A DNA stretch of 64,000 nt from JAPOVO01 sp026708165 (GCA_965208775.1 OZ242360.1:1612001-1676000), one strand, 5' to 3'; numbered from the stretch's first letter, positions 45,076-55,168 are shown. A program made the numbers and translations. The notes: a model not told the origin generated them from the sequence alone.

Positions 45076-45111
45076 TGACCGGCCCCAATGCTTGTGCCAG
45101 GGGCTATGTTA
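45076..45111 (-). promoter_or_regulatory. conserved upstream element, copy A
   Basis: On the minus strand TAACATAGC, a 17-base spacer, then GGGCCGGTCA. It lies 24-59 bases upstream of the Cys-rich gene start. The layout matches the copies at 31171 and 41637. Confidence 0.55.
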
Positions 45112-46531
45112 ATGCCAAGCGACTTTGGACTTGCCCGTGTCTTGGCGCCAGTTGCGTGGTCTGAGTTGCCAGCGGCCCGGCGGGTCAGGCCGCATATGCG
45201 TATCAGGCCTGCCTCAATGACTCCTGAAGCTCAAACCCGGGCGGGAAGACTGCGCGCTCGCGATGGGCCTCCGTCAGGGCAGCCGGGAACGCCGCTGGGA
45301 CGGTGCCGACGATTAACCCGGTCCAAATACCTGATAGTCGCGTTACCAGCCTGCTATGGCCGCGGCCGGGACAAAAGTTCCGAAACCCCGGGTGGGGCGG
45401 GTGTCGCCGTAGAGGGTTGTAAGCAAACTACGAGCGACAAACCCCGCCCCGCGACTGGGGGTTCAATGGTTCACGACCTCTAGCGCGTGCTGGTGATGCA
45501 TCGGTACCCGGTAGCGACTGTACCGGTTCCGGAGTCCGGGGATGCCCGCGCTCTCCGGCATCGTGGACGGGCACGGCTCCCTGGGTTGTAAAAGTGGCTG
45601 TGGAGGACTGGAAGTCCAGCTCCTCGGGACGCTCCCGACGGTCCTGAAGCACTCTCAGCAGGAGCCGGTGCAGGCGTCGCTGGCGGCGTACGTGGAGGAT
45701 GAGCGCATTCGTACTCCCACCGCCAGCGTCGCAGGTGTCGATCATTCTCGTCCCGGTGTCCGGTGGAACAGGTCCCGGACTTCGTACGGCTCCTTGTGAA
45801 ATATGCGCCCAGGCAGTCATGCGGCGGGCATCAGGATTCCCGTCGCCACGCCCGCCGGCCAGACGGTCGTGAAGACCATGGCCAGGACGATCAAGACGAC
45901 GGCGATCAGGACGATGGCGATCAGGGCAAAGACGTCTCGCTCCGTCATGGCGCTTCCATTCTGAAAAGGGCGGGGTGGCCGTAGCTGGCTAAGAGATGTA
46001 GAGGCCCAACCAGGGGGGCTCACCCCGCCCTCCGTGACCAGGGCTACCTGTGCTGCACGCGCGTTAGCCCTGTGAAACGGCTTCTGCGGACGCTTTAGAC
46101 GGTGAATGACCGGATGACCACGACCGCAACACCGACGACAAGTGCAATTGCCGGCGATTGGTCTCATACCACTCACGCCATTCCCGGTCCTTTCTGACCT
46201 TGCCCCACTGTCGTTCGGGACATCCCGGGTAGTGACAACCCCCGCGCCACGTTCAACTCAGCGGACCGTCCGATGCCCATAAGCTGAGGCGCGTCGACGC
46301 CTTCGAAGTCGAAGGCCAAGCGGCTGCCTCCCTCCGGCGGATCAGTGATGCTTTAGCTTAGAGGCTGTGTGTAAGATCGACGTGAGAATAGCGATCAGTT
46401 TCTATAAGATCACCATGAGTTCAGGTCATTTTTGCTATAGTCGCTCCGAAAGCTCCCAATGCGGCCGCAAATCCGACCGTCTGTCATTGGCTTGAATATG
46501 GAGCCTCACGCAGCTCAATAGAGGCGTGGAG
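45112..46531. other. long gene-poor stretch
   Basis: About 1.4 kb before the sensor kinase. Several frames exist on both strands, but none shows motifs apart from a small membrane ORF (45817-45948). A TTTTTGCTATAGTCGC segment at 46430-46445 could be the kinase promoter (-10 TATAGT). I see no rRNA, tRNA or CRISPR. Confidence 0.45.
45817..45948 (-). CDS. possible small membrane protein
   Basis: 43 residues: MTERDVFALIAIVLIAVVLI and a continuing hydrophobic stretch make one membrane helix. GGAAG precedes the ATG. The DNA contains short near-repeats (GACGATCA-like), so the hydrophobic run may be low-complexity chance. Unknown function; existence is doubtful. Confidence 0.35.
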   Translation of the reverse strand: MTERDVFALIAIVLIAVVLIVLAMVFTTVWPAGVATGILMPAA

Positions 46532-48922
46532 ATGAACCGGGACGACCCGCGAGATCTGGAGATGCAGGCTCTCAGAGACCGGCTGTCGCGGCTTAGCGAG
46601 GCCAGCCTGCGCATCAACGAGAGCCTGGACTTCGACACCGTGCTCCAGGAGGTGGTCGAGAGCGCCCGCGTGCTGACGGACTCCCGTTACGGAGTGCTCA
46701 CCACCCTGGACGGGTCGGCAAGCCTCCCGGACTTCGTCACCTCCGGCATGACGCCCGACGAGCACCAGCAACTGGAGGACTTTGTGCCGGGCGGCCTGCT
46801 GATCTTCGAGTACCTCAGCGGACTTAGAGAACCGTTGCGAATCCGCGACTACCATGGCCATCTCATGTCGCTGGGCCTTCCCGACTTCTCTCCCGTCCCG
46901 ATCGACGCGTTCCTGACGGCGCCCATCCGCCATGGGGGAGAGGCGGTGGGCACCATCTACGTGGCCAGGCAAGAACCGGGCCGGGAGTTTACGCAACAGG
47001 ACGAGGAAACCCTGGTGATGTTCGCGTCGCAGGCGGCGCTGGTAATCGCGAACGCCCGCAGGTACAGGGATGAGCAGCGGGCGAGGACCGACCTGGAAGC
47101 GCTGATAAACACCTCGCCGGTGGGGGTCGTGGTTTTCGACGCCAGGACCGGAGCGCTGGAGTCTCTAAACCGGGAGGCGAGGAGGATCGTTGAAGGCCTG
47201 CGGGGGCCGGACCAGTCATACGAGCAGCTGCTGGGCATGGTGGCCTGCAGGCGCGCGGACGGGCGTGAGGTCTCACTGCTGAAATTGCCGATGGCCGAGG
47301 CGCTGAGCGCCGGCGAGACGGTACGCGCCGAGGAGATCGTCCTGAGTGTCCCCGACGGAAGGAGCGTCACCACGCTGCTCAATGCCACGCCCATTCTTTC
47401 CGAGGAGGGCGAACTCGAGACCTTCGTGGTGACCCTGCAAGACATGACGGCGCTGGAGGAATCGGAGCGGCTGCGGGCCGAGTTCCTGGCGATGGTGAGC
47501 CACGAGCTGCGCACGCCGCTCACCTCGGTTAAGGGATCGATCGCGACCCTGCTGGACCCGCCGATCGCGCTCAACCCCACCGAGATGCGCCAGTACTTCA
47601 GGATTATCGACGCCCAGATCGACCGGATGCACGTGCTAATCAGCGACCTGCTCGACGTGGCCCGCATAGAGACGGGCACGCTTGCGGTTGCGCCCGAGCC
47701 TACGGACGTCGCCACTCTGGTGGGTGAAGCAAAGAACGCCTTCCAGAGCGGCGGCGGCAGGCACCGCGTCGAGATCGAACTCCCGCCGGACCTTCCCTGG
47801 GTGATGGCGGACAGGCTTCGTATGATCCAGGTGCTGGGCAACGTGCTCTCCAACGCCGCCAAGAACTCGCCGGAGAAGTCCCCCATCAGCGTGAGCGCCG
47901 CCAGGGAGGACGTCCACGTGGCCGTGTCAGTCAGCGACGACGGCAGGGGCATTCCGGCGGAGAGCCTGCCGCACCTGTTTCGGAAGTTCTCCCGAATAAA
48001 CGCCGAGGAGCAGGCGGGCGACACCGGCCTCGGTCTTGCAATCTGCAAGGTAATTGTCGAGGCGCACGGGGGCCGCATATGGGCAGAGAGCGACGGGCCG
48101 GGCTTGGGCGCGCGCTTCACTTTCACGATACAGACGGTGGATGAGGCGGGGTACGTCTCTCCCGTCACCGCCGCTCCGCCCTCGACCCGCTCGTCGCGGC
48201 GGCGGGCGGCGGAAAAGCTGCGCGTGCTCGCGGTGGACGACGACCCCCAGGCGCTCAGGTACGTCCGACAGGTCCTCATCAAGTCGGGCTACACGCCGAT
48301 CGTGACGGCCGATCCGGAGGAAGCCCTGCGCCTGGTGGAGGAGAAGAAGCCCCATCTGGTACTGCTGGATCTAATGCTGCCGGGGACCGACGGCATGGAG
48401 TTGATGAAGTACATCGCGGAGGAGGCGCAGGTGCCCGTCATCTTCCTGTCGGCCTACGGTCAGGACCAGCTCATAGCCACGGCGTTCGACATGGGGGCCG
48501 CCGACTACGTGGTCAAGCCCTTCTCGCAGGTGGAGCTTGCGGCCAGGATCAGGGCGGCTCTGCGCAGGCGGGATGCGCCGGGGCCGTCGCAGCCCTACGT
48601 GCTAGGCGACCTGACCATCAACTACGACGAGCGCCGGGTGAGCGTCGCCGGTCGTCCGGTGCAGCTAACCGCCATCGAGTACCGGACGCTGGCCGAGCTT
48701 TCTGTGAATGCCGGGCGCGTGCTGACCTACGAGCACCTGCTGAGACGGGTCTGGCGGCTTGATACGGACGCTGACGTTCGCCCCATGCGCACCGTGGTAA
48801 GCAGTCTGCGCCGCAAGCTGGGCGACGACGCCGAAAACCCCATCTATATCTTCACCGAGCTCCGCGTCGGCTACCGGATGCCGAAGGGCGAGACGCCTGC
48901 TGAGGAATCGCCGGCTCCCTGA
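46532..48922 (+). CDS. hybrid sensor kinase with receiver and winged-helix output domains
   Basis: 796 residues with all parts of a two-component system in one soluble chain: GAF (~25-180), PAS-like (~188-300), HisKA with the phospho-His in MVSHELRTPL (His324), HATPase (NVLSNAAKNSP, DDGRGIP, GDTGLGL), REC (~560-680; AVDDDPQ, phospho-Asp613 in LLDLMLPG, VVKPF) and an OmpR-type winged helix at ~690-785 (TAIEYRTLAELSVNAGRVLT, RVGYRM). No membrane helix, so it should sense cytoplasmic or diffusible signals via GAF and PAS. It probably regulates transcription directly. A GTG two codons upstream is an alternative start. Confidence 0.9.
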   Translation: MNRDDPRDLEMQALRDRLSRLSEASLRINESLDFDTVLQEVVESARVLTDSRYGVLTTLDGSASLPDFVTSGMTPDEHQQLEDFVPGGLLIFEYLSGLREPLRIRDYHGHLMSLGLPDFSPVPIDAFLTAPIRHGGEAVGTIYVARQEPGREFTQQDEETLVMFASQAALVIANARRYRDEQRARTDLEALINTSPVGVVVFDARTGALESLNREARRIVEGLRGPDQSYEQLLGMVACRRADGREVSLLKLPMAEALSAGETVRAEEIVLSVPDGRSVTTLLNATPILSEEGELETFVVTLQDMTALEESERLRAEFLAMVSHELRTPLTSVKGSIATLLDPPIALNPTEMRQYFRIIDAQIDRMHVLISDLLDVARIETGTLAVAPEPTDVATLVGEAKNAFQSGGGRHRVEIELPPDLPWVMADRLRMIQVLGNVLSNAAKNSPEKSPISVSAAREDVHVAVSVSDDGRGIPAESLPHLFRKFSRINAEEQAGDTGLGLAICKVIVEAHGGRIWAESDGPGLGARFTFTIQTVDEAGYVSPVTAAPPSTRSSRRRAAEKLRVLAVDDDPQALRYVRQVLIKSGYTPIVTADPEEALRLVEEKKPHLVLLDLMLPGTDGMELMKYIAEEAQVPVIFLSAYGQDQLIATAFDMGAADYVVKPFSQVELAARIRAALRRRDAPGPSQPYVLGDLTINYDERRVSVAGRPVQLTAIEYRTLAELSVNAGRVLTYEHLLRRVWRLDTDADVRPMRTVVSSLRRKLGDDAENPIYIFTELRVGYRMPKGETPAEESPAP

Positions 48923-49131
48923 GCCGTCGGTGCCTCACTTCACAATTGGGACGACCTGCTCCCGGAGCCGGTATCGCCGCTATGTCAGTCCCGCGAGCGG
49001 CGGGAGGGGCTAGCCGCCAGAGCCAGCGATCCCGAGTCCGAATTCACTCATCTACCTGGTGAGTCGCACCATTGAGCTGGTGATTCAACTTAAGTTGATG
49101 TGAGGGAGCGTGTACCCAACTATCAGACGTT

Positions 49132-50568
49132 TTACGTTCCGTATGAGGTGGCTGCTGATTCCAGGGAGCTTCCAACGGAGTCCTGCGAGCGTTGCTGTCG
49201 AAGTGACATTGCCTTGCGGACCGAGTGCCAGGGCTTCTTGGTGAAACGACGGCCAAGGCCCCGCTCGATCTCATTCCACTTCCGCTCATCTTCAGCCGTG
49301 ATGAACGTGATGGCCTCGCCGGAACGGCCCATGCGGCCGGTCCGTCCGACGCGGTGAGTGAACAGCTTCTCCGAGTCCGGCAGGTCATAGTTGATTACCT
49401 GGCCGATATCATCAAAGTCCAAGCCTCTGGCGGCCACGTTCGTTGCCACCAAGACCGACGCGGCGCCGGAGCGGAAGTCCGTGATAACCCGTTCACGTGC
49501 GTTTTGGCTGAGATTTCCCTGGAGCGCTCCTACCGGGTAGTCCAACGAATCGAGTCGTTTTGCCAGCTTCTTGACGCCATGCTTGGTCTTCAGAAAGACG
49601 ATAACGGGCGTACCGTCTCGCCCATCGAGCAGCGTTCGCAGGGCCGCCAGCTTGTCACTCTTCCGGATGGTGTAGACGAGGTGCTCGACGGTGGGCGGCG
49701 CCTGCAGACCAGCGTCCACTTCCACGCTTACAGGCTGACGCAAGTGCTTCGCGGCGGTGTTGGTCACCCACTCAGGCATGGTTGCGGACAGAAGCGCTGT
49801 CTGCCGCTCGCGGGGGGCGCGGCCTATGATTGCTTCGACGTCAGCGGCAAACCCCCTATCCAGCATTTCATCCGCTTCGTCCAGCACAAGAAATCGCACT
49901 GAAGCCAGGTCGAGTGTTCCTTGCCGCAGATGGTCCAACATCCGGCCCGGAGTGCCGACTACGACCTGGGCCCCATTTCTCAATGCCGTGCGCTGCGCCC
50001 CCATGGGGCGGCCGCCGTACAGCAGCGCCACGCGGATCTGCCGCGAAGAAGCCAGGGCTTCAATGATTCCGGCCACCTGGATGGCCAGTTCGCGAGTGGG
50101 TAGCAGCACAAGCGCCTGAACCCGCCGGAGCGACGGATCGCACCGCTCGGCCAGGGGCACCGCGAACGCCAGCGTCTTTCCGGAGCCCGTACGCGCCTGG
50201 CCGATCAGGTCCCGTCCCGCCATGAGGTGCGGTATGGCCTTCACCTGGATGGGTGTGGGCGTCGATATGTTCATGCGGGATATCGCCGCCTTGGTAGCCT
50301 CCTTCAAAGGCATTCCGGAGAAACCAGGACCACCCGACGGGGCGCTTTCAACGGCGCGATTGCCTGCGACGGACGGCTTGCTCCCGTTTGTGCCGACCGT
50401 AGAGGAGCGCCTGTTGCGGCGAGCATTGAAGCATGAGCGGCAATATATCGGCTTGCCGTGTCTTGGCCGGAATGGGACGGTGGCGGATCCGCCGCAGTCA
50501 TGGCAAACGGCTCGGTGCCGAGGGCGCTTGCCTGGGCGTGCTTGTGAGGGCGAGGAACGATAAGTCAT
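49132..50568 (-). CDS. DEAD-box RNA helicase with N-terminal zinc ribbon
   Basis: 478 residues. An N-terminal CHDCGG...YCRSCF ribbon (residues ~22-46) precedes the helicase core: Q-motif TPIQVKAIP, Walker A ARTGSGKT, GTPGRMLDHL, DEAD box in FLVLDEADEML, SAT motif, then NVAARGLDF and HRVGRTGRMGRSG. Likely unwinds RNA structure in cold adaptation, ribosome assembly or decay. The zinc ribbon of the CxxC-PF-x-G-x-PIYC type is seen in other bacterial proteins and could add RNA contact. Confidence 0.92.
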   Translation of the reverse strand: MTYRSSPSQARPGKRPRHRAVCHDCGGSATVPFRPRHGKPIYCRSCFNARRNRRSSTVGTNGSKPSVAGNRAVESAPSGGPGFSGMPLKEATKAAISRMNISTPTPIQVKAIPHLMAGRDLIGQARTGSGKTLAFAVPLAERCDPSLRRVQALVLLPTRELAIQVAGIIEALASSRQIRVALLYGGRPMGAQRTALRNGAQVVVGTPGRMLDHLRQGTLDLASVRFLVLDEADEMLDRGFAADVEAIIGRAPRERQTALLSATMPEWVTNTAAKHLRQPVSVEVDAGLQAPPTVEHLVYTIRKSDKLAALRTLLDGRDGTPVIVFLKTKHGVKKLAKRLDSLDYPVGALQGNLSQNARERVITDFRSGAASVLVATNVAARGLDFDDIGQVINYDLPDSEKLFTHRVGRTGRMGRSGEAITFITAEDERKWNEIERGLGRRFTKKPWHSVRKAMSLRQQRSQDSVGSSLESAATSYGT

Positions 50569-50893
50569 GCGGGAACGGACTTCCTAATCTAGAGGTGGTA
50601 ACTACAGTTAAATCAGCGAGGAGATGAACAAGAAGAGAAGGGCCCGAGGGGGCGGTACGTTCTCGCGTCAAATCTTGGCGAGCTAATCAAGTGTATTTGC
50701 GAGTATAGCTCAAATTAGTTGATCGTTAGGTCAGCTCGTGAACTCAACGAGTACATGCTGACCTGTGCCCAAGTCTTGTATTGCCAGCTATGTCGGTCCT
50801 GCGAGTGTCGAGACTGGCTCAGCATCGAGGGTGGTTGCAAGCGGTGGCATTAGTGGGCTGTGGACGTCTATGGCGAGGGGTGTTCGGTGGAGT
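50569..50893. other. intergenic stretch upstream of the helicase
   Basis: 325 bases of lower GC between the helicase start and the next minus-strand gene. It includes AT-rich segments (50600-50740) that probably form a long leader with the helicase promoter, as for cold-shock helicases. No conserved RNA motif is identified. Confidence 0.4.
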
Positions 50894-51769
50894 TCACGCT
50901 ACGTCGATCTGTAGGCGGCAGTGGTCGCTTGCCCCCCAATCTTCAACGGAGTTGAGAGCGCATACGGCGATGCTCTCGTGGAATCCGCGAGAGGCGAAGA
51001 CGTAGTCGAGCTGGTTCTGGGCGGTCTCAGGCGCTTGAGCTGTCGAGTAGTACGTCGGCACGTTCTTGGTATCGGGCGGCAAGCCGTGGGGAGTTGGATG
51101 CGCCTGCCTGCCGCCGGGAGACTGCGGACCCATGAACTCCATGCCGAGCGCCTCGAACCTGTCGAAGACGGAGCGTTCGCGTGCCGCGAGCGACTGCGGA
51201 TCGTCGAGAACCGAGCCGTAGACCATGTTGAGATCGCCCGCCGCAAGGATGCGGTGGGAGCGGGGATCGGCGTCGCCGATGAACGCCGACAGGTCGGAGA
51301 TGATGCGATGCGCCGACCCGTCCGGAAACCCGACTTTCCACTTGCTGCGAGTCGAGGGGTGCGGGTAGATCCAACGCGCGTACATGGAAACGGCGATGAA
51401 CGGCTCGGTGTCCGATTCCAGGGGAATGACCCGCGCGGCGGCGATTGTGCCGATGCCGCTGACCGCGATCTCGTCCGGCTCTACATACATGATCGGGCTG
51501 ACCTGCTTGAACCACTCCACTTCGACCCGGTTGGAGAGTTTCACGACCTTCGGCCAGCGGTCAAAGAGCCTTGGCCAGCGGTCCTTGTACCAGTCCGAGT
51601 TCCACACGTGCGAGTCCCAGTGCTCCATGGGGCCTGCGTCGACTTCATGATCCACGTCCGCCGGCGGCTTGCCGGCCTCTTGCAGCAGCGCGACATCCGC
51701 GTCCATGGCAACTAGCTCACGCCACGGCTGATGTTTCTTGGCGATGTTCCAACTCACGACTCTAGTCAT
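50894..51769 (-). CDS. endonuclease/exonuclease/phosphatase (EEP) family protein
   Basis: 291 residues. RVVSWNIAKKHQPW with the first Asn, LLQEAGK with the metal Glu, AAGDLNMVYG, and the terminal WGASDHCRLQID with the catalytic Asp-His pair make up the EEP fold. Substrate could be DNA, RNA or an inositol/sphingolipid phosphate; the missing DNA-repair motifs argue against ExoIII. It follows a PD-(D/E)XK gene by 74 bp on the same strand. Confidence 0.82.
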   Translation of the reverse strand: MTRVVSWNIAKKHQPWRELVAMDADVALLQEAGKPPADVDHEVDAGPMEHWDSHVWNSDWYKDRWPRLFDRWPKVVKLSNRVEVEWFKQVSPIMYVEPDEIAVSGIGTIAAARVIPLESDTEPFIAVSMYARWIYPHPSTRSKWKVGFPDGSAHRIISDLSAFIGDADPRSHRILAAGDLNMVYGSVLDDPQSLAARERSVFDRFEALGMEFMGPQSPGGRQAHPTPHGLPPDTKNVPTYYSTAQAPETAQNQLDYVFASRGFHESIAVCALNSVEDWGASDHCRLQIDVA

Positions 51770-51843
51770 GGGTAAATCTCGCCTCCGAAATTCACAGCGG
51801 CATGTCGACTCCGGTCAAGCGGCAGGTCGATTTTCTCGGGCAG

Positions 51844-52890
51844 TCAGCGTGCTTCTCGATAGGTCGGACCATCGGGGTCAAGACGCTTGGCGATGCATTC
51901 CAGCTTTGTAACTATGGCGTCGAGGGTCGCGTCTCGGTCAGCACCCGCAGGCAGGGGGATTGGCACCCATACCTGCTCGCTAGGCCATTCCGTTCGCGGT
52001 TCCGCCAAGCTGCCCAAGATACTGCCCACCGCTTCTCCAGTCACCTTAGCGACGGCATCACGGTCGAACTGTAGCCAAAGCGGTTTGTCCGGCATCTGTC
52101 TAGTTGCTCTGTAATCGATACCAAGCCACGCGACCGTGCCCGCGAGAGTGAGATACCTCCCCCAGAAGTCAAGTCCCTTTCCCACCCTGAGTCCATCGAT
52201 GTTGGCCCAACCCGATTCCTTCACGCGTTCTCTCGAGTCCGTGATCAACTGTTTCAGGTTCTCGTCACGTTGGGGGTTGTCGCCCGCGATGGCGCTCGCG
52301 GAAAGCCCTTGCAACTCAGCGATTTCGAATTGCGCCTGGGCGTCGCAGTCTTCTTTCGACCTCTGTGCCATCCTGTCGAGGAGCAATTCCCAACTGGTGA
52401 GCATCAGGCGGCGCTTACCACGTTTGGCTGGCGCGGTTATCAGATTTTCCTCCCGGTGAGGCGTGCCCAAGTGATGGCCCGCGTCGCGCAGCCGATTCAC
52501 CAGTTCGTCCCACAACCAGTCTTCCTGGACGCGAACTTTCGGAGCCAGGAACAGGAGCACGGCTTGTCTGTCGTCCGGCAGTCCTCGCCAATAGGTGACG
52601 GGTTGGTTATGGGTCAGCGCCGCCCAGAATTTGGACTCTATCAATGCCGCCAGGTTGCCATTCTCGTCGTAGCAGGCCAGATCTGGAATGGCTCCAAACG
52701 CATCCGCCGCCCAGGTTTGTGCTTTTGCGATAGGCAACGGCCCGCAGTCATCCTTCAGAAAGTCGGATAACGCCTGTCTGGCTGAGGGCGAACGCGAGAG
52801 GATGAAACACAGCGCGTCGGTGGCCACGTCTTCGAGGCCTATCGTATGACGCTGGGCGATGAAACCTAGCAGACTGTCGTTATCGGCCAT
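51844..52890 (-). CDS. PD-(D/E)XK nuclease superfamily protein
   Basis: 348 residues. The motif IPDLACYDENGNLAALIESK gives PD...(10+ residues)...ExK, the active-site pattern of PD-(D/E)XK nucleases, preceded by a helix (QTWAADAFG). The rest is helical with a C-terminal beta-rich part. Related proteins (PDDEXK_4-like) often accompany defence or restriction genes. Start at MADNDSLLGF; upstream codons add no homology. Function inferred only from the active-site pattern. Confidence 0.72.
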   Translation of the reverse strand: MADNDSLLGFIAQRHTIGLEDVATDALCFILSRSPSARQALSDFLKDDCGPLPIAKAQTWAADAFGAIPDLACYDENGNLAALIESKFWAALTHNQPVTYWRGLPDDRQAVLLFLAPKVRVQEDWLWDELVNRLRDAGHHLGTPHREENLITAPAKRGKRRLMLTSWELLLDRMAQRSKEDCDAQAQFEIAELQGLSASAIAGDNPQRDENLKQLITDSRERVKESGWANIDGLRVGKGLDFWGRYLTLAGTVAWLGIDYRATRQMPDKPLWLQFDRDAVAKVTGEAVGSILGSLAEPRTEWPSEQVWVPIPLPAGADRDATLDAIVTKLECIAKRLDPDGPTYREAR

Positions 52891-53107
52891 CGTCGGGAGC
52901 CCCTGCAGGTTTGAGATTTCCAACCCATCATGAACGTGTTGGCTGCGAGCGCGCAATATCCACGGACGGTAGTCACGTGCGCTTCGGTCGCGTCAACGAT
53001 CCCGACAATAACTTGCGTCATGTGTCGTGCGTTACCTATAAGGAAATAAGGCGCTTTTTAGTCTCGGCGCTCTGCTGTCGCGGTCGAAAATGCATAAGGA
53101 GTCCCCT

Positions 53108-55021
53108 ATGCCCCGCCGTCTCCTTGACCAGATCGACGCGCCGGACGACCTCAAAGGGCTTGACCACGACGAGCTGACCCAGGTCGCGCAAGACGTGCGG
53201 GACACCATCATCTCGGTGATAACCGAGCGCGGCGGACACCTGGCTTCGAACCTGGGGGTCGTCGAGCTGACGCTGGCGCTGCACCGCGTTTTCGACAGTC
53301 CCAACGACAGCCTGGTCTGGGACACGACCAACCAGACCTACACGCACAAGCTGGTGACCGGACGGCGCGACGAGTTCCAGAACATCCGCCTGGAGGGCGG
53401 GCTGTCGGGGTTTGGAGAGCCGAGCGAAAGCCCGCACGACACGCTGTGCGCGGGCCACGCGGGGACCGGCCTTTCGATCGCTCTCGGAATCGCGGAGGGC
53501 GCCGCGAACCGGCGGACCGGCTCGTGGACCGTGGCGGTGGTCGGGGACGGGGCGATGACCTCCGGGTCGAGCTTCGAGGCGCTGAACAACATCGTGCATC
53601 TCAACCCCGAGAAATTCATCGTGGTGCTCAACGACAACGGCATGTCGATCTCGGAGAACATCGGGTTCCTGACCAACTGGCGCAAGCGTTTGATCACGCA
53701 TCCCGAATTCGAGTCGATGATCGGGCGCATGACGACCCTCTTGAGGCGGATGCCGAAGGGCGACCTGGCCTATCAGCTCGTAAAGAGATTCAGGACAGGG
53801 CTGGCGGGTCTGATCGTGCCGACGATGTTGTGGACGGAGATGGGGTTCCAGTACCTCGGCCCCGTGGACGGCCACGACTTCAAGCAGCTCGAAGAGACCT
53901 TCCGGCAAGCCAGGAACGCCAAGCGCCGGGTGCCGCTGGTGCACGTGGTGACGCACAAGGGACACGGCTACGAGCCTGCCGAGGACGACCCCGTGAAGTT
54001 TCACCAGCCAAGCTCGCCGCTGGGCGAAGGTCCGGCGGCGCCCACCTACTCGAAGGTGTTCGCGCAGACCCTGGCGCGGCTGATGCGCGACGACGAGTCG
54101 GTGATGGGCATAAGCGCGGCCATGCTGGAGGGCACGGGACTGGTGGACGTGCGGCGCGATTTCCCGGACAGGGTCTTCGACGTGGGCATCGCCGAGCAGC
54201 ACGCCGTGAGCATGGCTGCGGGGATGGCGTCGAACGGACTCAACCCGTTCGTCTCTATCTACTCGACGTTCCTGCAGAGGGCGTTCGACCAGGTAGTCCA
54301 CGACATCTGCATTCAGAGTCTGCCGGTGACGCTGATCGCCGACCGCGCCGGAATCGTCGGCGAGGACGGCAAGACCCACCACGGCGCGTTCGACCTTTCT
54401 TACCTGCGATGCCTGCCAAACGCCGTGGTCGCGGCGCCGATGGACGAGAACGAGCTGCAACACCTGATCTACACCGCCTACAAACATCGGGGGCCTTTCG
54501 CCATCCGCATCGCGAGGGGAGCCGCCATCGGCAAGCCGCTCGACGCGGACCTCAAGGAACTGCCGCTGGGCAAAGGCGCCGTAGTCCGAGAGGGCGGCGA
54601 CGTGGTGATCTTCGGTTTGGGCAAGGCGGCGGCCGCGGCCGTGGAAGCGGCGGAGAGGCTTGCCGAGTACGGCATCGAGTGCGGCGTGGTGAATCCCATC
54701 TTCGTGAAGCCGCTGGACGTCGGTCTGATCCTGGACGCGGCAGGGGCTACGCGCCGCATCGTGACGGTGGAAGAGAACGTGCTGGCGGGCGGGTTCGGCT
54801 CGGCCGTGCTGGAAGCGCTGTCCGAGGCCGGCATGGAGGACGTATCGGTGCACCGCATCGGGATGCCCGACTCTTTCATCGAGCACGGCACGGCGGCGGA
54901 CCAGCGCCGCGGGTTGGAGCTGGACGCCGAGGGGATCGCCCGGCAAGTCCTGAGCGTCTTCTTCCCGGAGGCGGAGTCTCAAACGAGCGGGGCCGACAGG
55001 GAAGTGGCGGCGAGAGCCTGA
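53108..55021 (+). CDS. dxs: 1-deoxy-D-xylulose-5-phosphate synthase
   Basis: Condenses pyruvate and glyceraldehyde-3-P, first step of the MEP isoprenoid route. 637 residues. ThDP motif GDGAMTSGSSFEALNN, THKGHGYEPAE, the catalytic Glu region VGIAEQHAV, and DRAGIVGEDGKTHHGAFDLSYLR cut into short landmarks such as GEDGKTHHG. AAGGAG precedes the ATG at MPRRLLDQ; another ATG six codons earlier is possible. The C-terminal transketolase domain is complete. Confidence 0.94.
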   Translation: MPRRLLDQIDAPDDLKGLDHDELTQVAQDVRDTIISVITERGGHLASNLGVVELTLALHRVFDSPNDSLVWDTTNQTYTHKLVTGRRDEFQNIRLEGGLSGFGEPSESPHDTLCAGHAGTGLSIALGIAEGAANRRTGSWTVAVVGDGAMTSGSSFEALNNIVHLNPEKFIVVLNDNGMSISENIGFLTNWRKRLITHPEFESMIGRMTTLLRRMPKGDLAYQLVKRFRTGLAGLIVPTMLWTEMGFQYLGPVDGHDFKQLEETFRQARNAKRRVPLVHVVTHKGHGYEPAEDDPVKFHQPSSPLGEGPAAPTYSKVFAQTLARLMRDDESVMGISAAMLEGTGLVDVRRDFPDRVFDVGIAEQHAVSMAAGMASNGLNPFVSIYSTFLQRAFDQVVHDICIQSLPVTLIADRAGIVGEDGKTHHGAFDLSYLRCLPNAVVAAPMDENELQHLIYTAYKHRGPFAIRIARGAAIGKPLDADLKELPLGKGAVVREGGDVVIFGLGKAAAAAVEAAERLAEYGIECGVVNPIFVKPLDVGLILDAAGATRRIVTVEENVLAGGFGSAVLEALSEAGMEDVSVHRIGMPDSFIEHGTAADQRRGLELDAEGIARQVLSVFFPEAESQTSGADREVAARA

Positions 55022-55168
55022 CTAATCGCCGCGTGCGTTCGGCTTGCAAGTCAGCCTGAACAGGGTCGCTGAGTAAGATATGAGGGGTCAAAATCGCCGG
55101 TGCGAGTACGTCCAAGGCGAGGCCGGGCGGCGCCGGGGTGAGTCCGTCACACAGGGAGAACGAGAGTC

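Noticed and set aside
45428..45820. Overlapping frames of 85-130 codons on both strands in the gene-poor region
   Set aside because: No motifs, unusual composition and no start context; could be decayed sequence but nothing supports a gene.
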